Of a DNA stretch of 12,716 nucleotides, positions 8,165 to 12,716 are shown piece after piece; within the stretch, counting starts at the first letter, position 1, and the number at the start of each line of letters is the position of its first letter. The position numbers and the translations under genes were made by a program. The DNA comes from JBCCFX01 sp039029515 (GTDB lineage: Bacteria; Planctomycetota; Phycisphaerae; Phycisphaerales; SM1A02): contig JBCCFX010000121.1 of the NCBI GenBank assembly GCA_039029515.1, positions 1 to 12,716 on the forward strand, in the 5' to 3' direction. The notes beneath the pieces were generated by a model. That model worked only from the letters and a program-made list of their open reading frames with translations, made no database searches and had not been told where the DNA came from.

Positions 8165-8213
8165 CCTTGACTGGTATACCTTGTTGTGGTATTTATTGGT
8201 ATATCAGTCAGGG
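8165..8213 (+). promoter_or_regulatory. parDE promoter and probable ParD operator
   Basis: The arm CCTTGACTGGTATACC (8165-8180) pairs with 8198-8213 at 14 of 16 positions, leaving a 17-bp spacer; the inner 13 bases match at 12. The arm centres are 33 bp apart, about three helical turns. TGGTAT occurs three times (8172, 8187, 8197). A TTGACT -35-like box (8167-8172) lies inside the left arm, and TATTTA (8190-8195), 17 bases on, is a weak -10 candidate. The right arm touches the parD Shine-Dalgarno sequence. This fits the known autorepression of parDE operons by ribbon-helix-helix ParD. Confidence 0.6.
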
Positions 8214-8222
8214 AGTGAAATC

Positions 8223-8468
8223 ATGGCCCGGAACACAAGCATGACACTTGGCGATCACTTTGAAACGTTCATCAGCCGTCAGGTTCAGGCGGGGCGATAC
8301 GGCAACGCCAGCGAGGTCATGCGGGCCGGCCTTCGACTCCTTGAAGAACACGAAGCGCGGACCGCAGCATTGCGCCAGGCATTGATGGACGGCGACGCCA
8401 GCGGCGATGCCGGCGAACTCGATTTCGATGCCATCAAGCAGGCTGCACGAACGAGAACTCGCGCATAG
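8223..8468 (+). CDS. parD: ParD-family antitoxin
   Basis: 81-residue antitoxin that neutralises ParE and, in known systems, binds its own promoter as a ribbon-helix-helix dimer. The start is ATG 8223, preceded by GGGAG (8211-8215) at 7 bases; the open frame back to 8094 is not used because it crosses the promoter. The N-terminus (MARNTSMTLGDHFETFI) is the DNA-binding strand and first helix. YGNASEVMRAGLRLLEEHE is the hallmark ParD segment. The acidic tail (GDASGDAGELDFDAIK) is the expected flexible ParE-binding region. The parE start follows 7 bp after the stop. Cytoplasmic. Confidence 0.92.
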   Translation: MARNTSMTLGDHFETFISRQVQAGRYGNASEVMRAGLRLLEEHEARTAALRQALMDGDASGDAGELDFDAIKQAARTRTRA

Positions 8469-8475
8469 GAAGCAC

Positions 8476-8769
8476 ATGCCGCGACGGCTCACCCACGACC
8501 GCGCTGCCGCGTCAGACCTGATACAGGTGTGGATTTACTCGTTCGAGACGTGGGGTGAGGCCCAGGCTGACCGGTATCTCCGCGTCATTGAGACCGGCAT
8601 TCGCGACATTGCTCGAGACCCGACCACTGGGAGAAACCGCGACGCCATCCGTCCCGGCTACTGGTCCGTGAGGATCGCGCACCACGTCGTGTTCTACACC
8701 GTCAACAACGACGAGCTTCGCGTTCGCCGCGTGCTGCATGAGGCGATGGATTTCGAATCGCACCTGTAG
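8476..8769 (+). CDS. parE: ParE-family toxin
   Basis: 97-residue RelE/ParE-superfamily toxin; characterised ParE proteins poison DNA gyrase. The start is ATG 8476, with AGGA (8467-8470, overlapping the parD stop codon) 5 bases upstream, so translation is probably coupled. The family signatures are intact: LTHDRAAASDLIQVWIYS at the N-terminus, then RDPTTGRNRDAIRPGYWSVRIAHHVVFYTV (as a continuous core, about 51-78) and the terminal RRVLHEAMDFESHL, which matches the usual RVLH..MD...HL ending. Nothing suggests inactivation. Directly after its TAG stop codon comes the duplicated end of the S41 gene, in the same frame. Confidence 0.92.
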   Translation: MPRRLTHDRAAASDLIQVWIYSFETWGEAQADRYLRVIETGIRDIARDPTTGRNRDAIRPGYWSVRIAHHVVFYTVNNDELRVRRVLHEAMDFESHL

Positions 8770-8841
8770 GGCATCGCCGCCGGCCGCGATGACGTCCTCG
8801 AGCGCGGGCTCGAGGTGCTCAGGGCCATGATCAACGAGTGA
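8770..8841 (+). repeat. Direct repeat B: orphan S41 gene end after parE
   Basis: Begins at the base after the parE stop codon. In the same frame it encodes GIAAGRDDVLERGLEVLRAM followed by INE and a stop, a headless S41 C-terminus of 23 codons with no start signal. It cannot be expressed on its own except by reading through the parE stop. See repeat A for the alignment. Confidence 0.93.
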
Positions 8842-8870
8842 GCCATCACCCCCGGATCCGGTCCGCCCGC

Positions 8871-8876
8871 TATCCT
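8871..8876 (+). promoter_or_regulatory. Possible -10 box for the polysaccharide operon
   Basis: TATCCT, in the context CCGCTATCCTGCC, lies 43 bp before the glycosyltransferase start. The context resembles the CGCTATACTCC seen upstream of transketolase. No convincing -35 box is visible, so the call is weak. Confidence 0.22.
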
Positions 8877-8919
8877 GCCTCGTCCTTCCCGCACCACAGA
8901 CGGGACCGACGAGAACGCG

Positions 8920-10146
8920 ATGCGCATCCTTCTGATCAATCAGGTGTTCTACCCCGACCCGGCGGCAACCGCGCAGCACGCGCATGATCTCGGCCGACAC
9001 CTTGTCGACGCCGGCCACGAGGTGCACATTATCGCCTCGCGCTCGATCTACGGCGAAACCGGTGCCACACTCAAGAAAAATGAACTCGTGGATGGCATTC
9101 ACGTGCATCGTGTCGCGCGGAGCCTGTTTGGGAAGTCAAGCATCATCGCCCGCGCGTTTGACTTCTTCCTGTTCTATCTCGCCGCGTTCTGGAAAGCGCA
9201 TCGCACACCGCGCGCTGATGTCGTCATCACGTTTACGACACCGCCGTTCATCAGCCTCCTCGGCTGGTGGCTGCGAGCGACCCGACGAAGCAAGTACGTC
9301 TACTGGCTGATGGATCTCTATCCCGATGTCGCCGTCGCATGCGGCGTCATGAAGCCGCGATCACTGCTGACGCGACTGCTCGATCGCATCAATCGGTTCT
9401 GCCTGCGCAAGGCTGATGCGGTTGTCGTGCTCGGCCGCTGCATGCGCGATCGCGTGCTCGACAAGGGCATTCCCGAAGCGCGCGTGGAACACATCGGCGT
9501 GTGGTCGGATCAGGATGAGGTCAAGCCAATCCCGCGCGAAGACAATCCGTATCGCGCGGAGTGGAATCTGGGCGATCGTTTCGTCGTCATGTACTCCGGC
9601 AACTTCGGTCTCGGACACGATGTTGACACCATGCTGCAGGCCGCGAAGCAGCTTCGCGACGATGACCGCATTCGTTTCCTCTTCGTCGGAGGCGGCAAGA
9701 AGAAGCCCGTCGTCGAGGCGTTCGTCAAAGAACACGAACTGAACAATTGCGTCACCGCACCGTATCAACCACGTGAGAAGCTGGATCAGTCGCTGAGCTG
9801 CGCTGATGTCCATCTCGCGAGCATGCTCGACGGGTTGGAAGGCATGATGGTGCCTTGCAAGCTGTTCGGCATCATGGCCGCCGCCCGACCGACGATTTTT
9901 ATCGGCCATCCTTCGAGTGAATTGGCGCGCGTGCTGGAGGAGCATTCTGCCGGTCGCGTGATTCCGCCGGGCGATGTCGAGGGACTCGTGGAGATCATCC
10001 GCGAGATGGAAGCGAACCGTGACGATACCTTCGCGATGGGGGATCGGGCACGGCTTGCATTGAGTGCGGCGTATTCACGGAACATCGCCTGCGAAGCCTG
10101 GCGCGAACTACTGGTCTCGCTGGTAGACGGATCGAGGAAGGACTGA
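8920..10146 (+). CDS. GT4-family glycosyltransferase (WcaI/WbuB-like)
   Basis: 408-residue retaining glycosyltransferase of the GT-B fold, expected to add a nucleotide-activated sugar to a lipid-linked glycan at the inner face of the membrane. The N-terminal domain opens with MRILLINQVFYPDPAATAQH and a DAGHEVHII strand, as in WcaI/WbuB proteins; VYWLMDLYPDVAVACG (about 127-142) is another subfamily mark. The C-terminal Rossmann domain starts near YSGNFG (225-230) and includes FLFVGGG and the sugar-nucleotide binding region around PCKLFGIMAA (312-321). Donor and acceptor cannot be told from sequence. It is the first gene of a tight operon; the next gene starts 4 bp after its stop. The ATG start has only a weak Shine-Dalgarno sequence. 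Confidence 0.9.
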   Translation: MRILLINQVFYPDPAATAQHAHDLGRHLVDAGHEVHIIASRSIYGETGATLKKNELVDGIHVHRVARSLFGKSSIIARAFDFFLFYLAAFWKAHRTPRADVVITFTTPPFISLLGWWLRATRRSKYVYWLMDLYPDVAVACGVMKPRSLLTRLLDRINRFCLRKADAVVVLGRCMRDRVLDKGIPEARVEHIGVWSDQDEVKPIPREDNPYRAEWNLGDRFVVMYSGNFGLGHDVDTMLQAAKQLRDDDRIRFLFVGGGKKKPVVEAFVKEHELNNCVTAPYQPREKLDQSLSCADVHLASMLDGLEGMMVPCKLFGIMAAARPTIFIGHPSSELARVLEEHSAGRVIPPGDVEGLVEIIREMEANRDDTFAMGDRARLALSAAYSRNIACEAWRELLVSLVDGSRKD

Positions 10147-10150
10147 CCAC

Positions 10151-11041
10151 GTGATCGATGTGATGATGATCACGAAGAACGAAGCACTCAATGTGCCGTA
10201 CAGCCTGAAGGCACTTCAAGGCTGGACGAACAAGGTGTTCGTCGTCGATTCCGGCTCGACCGACGGGACGCAGGACATCGCGCGCAGCCTTGGCGCCGAA
10301 GTCGTGCATCATGACTGGCCCGGCTACGCCAAGCAGAAGAACTGGGGACTCGACAACCTACCCTTCGAAAGCGACTGGATCTTCATCCTCGATGCGGATG
10401 AAGTCATCCTGCCTGAACTGCGCGATGAATTGCTTGCGGTCGCGAAGCGAAAACCGGACGACGTCGAGCACGCCGGCTTCCACATCAACCGCTACTTCAT
10501 CTTCCTCGGCAAGCGCATTCGACACTGCGGGTATTACCCATCGTGGAACCTGCGTTACTTCCGTCGCGGAAAGGCGCGCTACGAAGAACGCGAAGTCCAC
10601 GAGCACATGGTTGTCGATGGTTCCATTGGCTTTCTCAAGGGCCACATGGAGCACAACGATCGACGCGGCCTCGAAGACTACATCGCCAAGCACAACCACT
10701 ATTCGACGCTGGAAGCGCGCGAAACCGTGCGCCAGTTGAAGGATGGTGATTCCGGCGACATTGATGCGAAGTTCTTCGGTGATCCGCTGCAACGTCGCCG
10801 GTGGATCAAGCACAAGGTCTATCCGAAGCTGCCGATGAAGTGGTTGTTCCGGTTCGGCTTCATGTACATCCTGAAGCTGGGCATCCTCGATGGCATCAAT
10901 GGCTTCCGATTCTGCCTGTTGATGAGTGCATACGAACAACAAATCCAGCTGAAGATCCTGGAGATCCTGCAAAACGAGCAGGAAGCAGCTGAAGCGAATG
11001 TGCCCGCCGCGCCGATGGCGTCCGATGAGGCATCGTCATGA
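10151..11041 (+). CDS. GT2-family glycosyltransferase (WaaE/KdtX-like)
   Basis: 296-residue inverting glycosyltransferase with a GT-A fold. The GTG start at 10151 is preceded by AGGAAGG about 9 bases upstream. Landmarks: VMMITKNEALNV (nucleotide-binding first strand), VDSGSTDGTQDIA, YAKQKNWGL, then the metal-binding DAD motif at 81-83 in ILDADE. KRIRHCGYYPSWNLRYFRRG, VHEH and the following HMEHND segment are typical of the WaaE (lipopolysaccharide core beta-1,4-glucosyltransferase) subfamily. The C-terminal ~100 residues carry basic and aromatic stretches that could attach it to the membrane, and a short Ala/Glu-rich tail. The stop codon overlaps the next start as ATGA, implying coupled translation. 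The sugar specificity is not known here. Confidence 0.9.
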   Translation: MIDVMMITKNEALNVPYSLKALQGWTNKVFVVDSGSTDGTQDIARSLGAEVVHHDWPGYAKQKNWGLDNLPFESDWIFILDADEVILPELRDELLAVAKRKPDDVEHAGFHINRYFIFLGKRIRHCGYYPSWNLRYFRRGKARYEEREVHEHMVVDGSIGFLKGHMEHNDRRGLEDYIAKHNHYSTLEARETVRQLKDGDSGDIDAKFFGDPLQRRRWIKHKVYPKLPMKWLFRFGFMYILKLGILDGINGFRFCLLMSAYEQQIQLKILEILQNEQEAAEANVPAAPMASDEASS

Positions 11042-11643
11042 CGCAGGCACCGCAGACAACCTCGACGGAAGAGCCGGTAGTTGATGCTGCGCCCGAAGCG
11101 GAAGCGCGACATGACAGTCCGTACACGACGAAGGAAAAGATCGGCCGGCTGCTCTGGGCCATCGTGCAGGCCACGATCTTCCAGTATTCGTTCCACAACT
11201 GGTACGGCTGGCGCAGCATGCTGCTTCGCATGTTCGGCGCGACGATCGCGAACGATGTTGTCATTCGCCGCACGGTGAAGGTTGAGTGTCCATGGAATCT
11301 CACCATGGGGAAGAACTCATGTCTTGGTGATCACGTGATTGCGTACTGCCTCGGACCGATCACCATCGGCGAGCGTGTGTCGGTCAGTCAGCATGCGCAT
11401 CTCTGTGCGGGCACGCACGATTACAAGGATCCAGCGCTGCCGTTGCTGCGTCCGCCGATCGTGATTGAAGATGATGTCTGGATTGCCACGCAGGCGTTCG
11501 TCGGCCCGAACGTGACCGTCGGCCGCGGCGCGATTCTGGGCGCTCGTGCGTGTGCGTACAAGAACTGCAAGCCGTGGATGATCTACGGCGGCAACCCGGC
11601 CCGGGCGATCATCGCCCGTGAATACCACGGCGATCGAGACTGA
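11038..11643 (+). CDS. Left-handed beta-helix acetyltransferase (WcaF-like)
   Basis: 201-residue O-acetyltransferase of the hexapeptide-repeat family, likely acetyl-CoA dependent and modifying the polysaccharide built by the two glycosyltransferases upstream. Residues 1-28 are a disordered Ala/Glu-rich lead. Residues 35-70 (WAIVQATIFQYSFHNWYGWR, then LLRMFGA) match the N-terminal part of WcaF-type proteins. The beta-helix follows with hexapeptide-like turns (IANDVVIRRTV, ITIGERVSV, IVIEDDVWI, VTVGRGAIL). The probable catalytic His127 lies in GTHDY, and YGGNPARAI is the family's usual closing motif. Its start overlaps the previous stop by 4 bp. Such enzymes usually act as trimers in the cytoplasm. 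Confidence 0.9.
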   Translation: MTQAPQTTSTEEPVVDAAPEAEARHDSPYTTKEKIGRLLWAIVQATIFQYSFHNWYGWRSMLLRMFGATIANDVVIRRTVKVECPWNLTMGKNSCLGDHVIAYCLGPITIGERVSVSQHAHLCAGTHDYKDPALPLLRPPIVIEDDVWIATQAFVGPNVTVGRGAILGARACAYKNCKPWMIYGGNPARAIIAREYHGDRD

Positions 11644-11647
11644 GCGA

Positions 11648-11662
11648 GAACGCCGGGCGTTC
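11648..11662 (+). terminator. Weak hairpin after the polysaccharide operon
   Basis: GAACGC-CGG-GCGTTC forms a 6-bp stem with a 3-base loop 4 bp after the acetyltransferase stop codon. No T-tract follows, so it may aid termination or protect the RNA end, or may be chance. Confidence 0.3.
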
Positions 11663-11767
11663 GTGCACCCCACGCGTGATTGGCGTCATTTCTCGCCGTT
11701 CAACTCGCAATTTTCTTCTCTCAGTTCTCCCACCCCGCTGGTAACATGCCGCCATCGCGGGGGTTGC

Positions 11768-11800
11768 GAGGGCTGCCTGAGTCCCTCCTTCCCGGAGGAG
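11768..11800 (+). promoter_or_regulatory. Leader with two competing hairpins over the ribosome site
   Basis: The strong Shine-Dalgarno sequence GGAGGAG (11794-11800) lies 6 bases before ATG 11807. Its GGAGG (11794-11798) can pair with CCTCC (11784-11788). The overlapping CCCTC (11783-11787) can instead pair with GAGGG (11768-11772). The two 5-bp stems exclude each other, so the leader could switch translation off or on. The stems are short, and the idea is an inference. Confidence 0.3.
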
Positions 11801-11806
11801 AAGACC

Positions 11807-12716
11807 ATGCTGCAATTGACGTGTCGTCGCGTTCTTGTGTTCTCGATCGTCTCACTCCTGTCGCTCGCCCCGATGTCGTTCGGGCAGAGCGCGGACACGA
11901 TGACGTCTGATCTCAAGCAGAAGAAGCTGCAGGAGAAGCCGATTCTCCTCGGTCCGCCACCGGCCGCATGCGGCGCGGGCGCGGGTGACTGCGCAATCGC
12001 CAATGGCACGCCAGGTTGTGATGACCTCATGTGCTGCGAACTGATCTGTGGCATGGACGCGTTCTGTTGCGATACGACATGGGATGATGTCTGTGCAGCT
12101 GCCGCCATCGCGGAGTGCGGCGTTGTGGTCCCGCCGCCGGCAGACTGCGGCGCGGGGGCCGGCGGTTGCTTTACGAATAACGGCACACCGGGTTGCGACG
12201 ATGTAACGTGCTGTGACTTGATCTGCACCGCTGACGAGTTCTGCTGCAGTACCGGTTGGGATCAGATCTGTGCGGATTCGGCTCTTGCAAACTGCGACAT
12301 GGGCGATGTCCCCGGCGGGTGCTGTCTGCCGGATATGTCCTGCACCGACGTAACCGACGACAGCGAGTGCGACATCCTTGGCGGCGTCTTCCAGGGCGAC
12401 AACTCCATATGCGTACCCAACATCTGCTTCATTGCCACGGCAAATGACGAGTGCGACAGTCGCGTTTCAGTTCCGCTCGGAACGACGAACTTTGACTTGG
12501 TCGACGCCACGAGCAGCGGGCCCGAAGAAGCCGGCTGTGCATTCCCGTTCGGCAACAACGACATCAATCAGGACCTGTGGTTCAACTACACCGCAGAAGC
12601 GTCTGGCACTCTGTTTGTCGACACATGCGGCGCTCTCGAACTTGACACACGACTCGCCATTTATGAGGGATGCGAGTGCGCACCGCTCGGCACGTTGCTT
12701 GAATGCAACGACGACC
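11807..12716 (+). CDS. Secreted Cys-rich repeat protein, cut by the window edge
   Basis: The frame is open from ATG 11807 to the end of the window (303 codons and one base), with GGAGGAG 6 bases upstream. The signal peptide has a hydrophobic core at about 9-24 and cleavage near SFG26. A short charged linker (27-54) leads to two 50-residue repeats at 55-104 and 114-163, each with ten cysteines at identical spacing and shared motifs (CGAGAG, NGTPGCDD, FCC, WD..C). A six-cysteine segment follows (172-207, GGCCLPDMSC...GGVFQGD). From about 212 a beta-sandwich-like domain reads DLWFNYTAEASGTLFVDTCG and DTRLAIYEGCEC, resembling planctomycete pre-peptidase C-terminal (PPC)-like domains. All cysteines probably form disulfides outside the cytoplasm. 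Function is unknown; the C-terminus, which could be dockerin-like, is not visible. Confidence 0.88.
   Translation, partial: MLQLTCRRVLVFSIVSLLSLAPMSFGQSADTMTSDLKQKKLQEKPILLGPPPAACGAGAGDCAIANGTPGCDDLMCCELICGMDAFCCDTTWDDVCAAAAIAECGVVVPPPADCGAGAGGCFTNNGTPGCDDVTCCDLICTADEFCCSTGWDQICADSALANCDMGDVPGGCCLPDMSCTDVTDDSECDILGGVFQGDNSICVPNICFIATANDECDSRVSVPLGTTNFDLVDATSSGPEEAGCAFPFGNNDINQDLWFNYTAEASGTLFVDTCGALELDTRLAIYEGCECAPLGTLLECNDD

Larger units (their letters stand above)
8023..8841. mobile_element. Putative parDE insertion bracketed by a duplicated gene end
   Basis: The toxin-antitoxin pair lies between two copies of the S41 gene 3' terminus, as when a cassette inserts into a gene end and restores it. 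By this reading the S41 gene now ends in the cassette's copy, and the displaced original end is 8770-8841. No integrase, transposase or terminal inverted repeats are seen, so 'mobile' is an inference. A tandem duplication with later loss, or the remnant of a second S41 gene, are alternatives. Confidence 0.45.

Noticed and set aside
8094..8222. Upstream extension of parD
   Set aside because: It crosses the promoter and operator, and ParD proteins begin near MARNTSM.
12262..12567. Minus-strand open frame within the Cys-rich gene
   Set aside because: Antisense shadow of a gene with a signal peptide, ribosome site and repeated Cys domains on the plus strand.

Overview
The window looks like chromosomal DNA from a planctomycete, most likely a Phycisphaerae-type lineage. 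This rests on protein style, not on a database search. The clues are a membrane protein ending in a C-X2-C...CPECG zinc ribbon, a giant secreted protein with FG-GAP/VCBS repeats and a double dockerin-like C-terminus, a secreted Cys-rich protein with 'GGCCLPD.SC' and 'WD..C' motifs, and a GC-rich composition.

Layout. Positions 1-109 hold two arrays of 7-bp tandem repeats. Three minus-strand genes follow: a small membrane zinc-ribbon protein (103-480), a very large secreted repeat protein (536-3913) and an animal-type transketolase (4057-6027). A clear intrinsic terminator (3976-4024) separates the transketolase from the secreted protein. A 276-bp divergent intergenic region (6028-6303) leads into the plus-strand half: a secreted S41-family peptidase (6304-8097), a ParD/ParE toxin-antitoxin pair (8223-8769), and a tight three-gene polysaccharide operon (GT4 glycosyltransferase 8920-10146, WaaE-like GT2 glycosyltransferase 10151-11041, WcaF-like acetyltransferase 11038-11643). 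The window ends inside a secreted Cys-rich protein gene (11807 to the edge).

The most interesting signal is the parDE locus. The last ~75 bp of the S41 peptidase gene (8023-8097) are repeated immediately after the parE stop codon (8770-8841), with the first 51 bp identical and the same reading frame kept. The toxin-antitoxin pair therefore sits in a 747-bp unit between two copies of a gene 3' end. That is the footprint expected of a cassette that inserted into a gene terminus and restored it, although no integrase or transposase is present. parDE also carries its own AT-rich promoter with a long, nearly perfect inverted repeat, probably the ParD operator.

How the genes work together. The polysaccharide operon plausibly adds sugars to and acetylates an exopolysaccharide or O-antigen-like glycan. 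The large repeat protein, the Cys-rich protein and the S41 peptidase are exported. Transketolase is central carbon metabolism. No tRNA, rRNA, CRISPR array, integrase or transposase was seen, and no gap longer than 300 bp lacks a gene.
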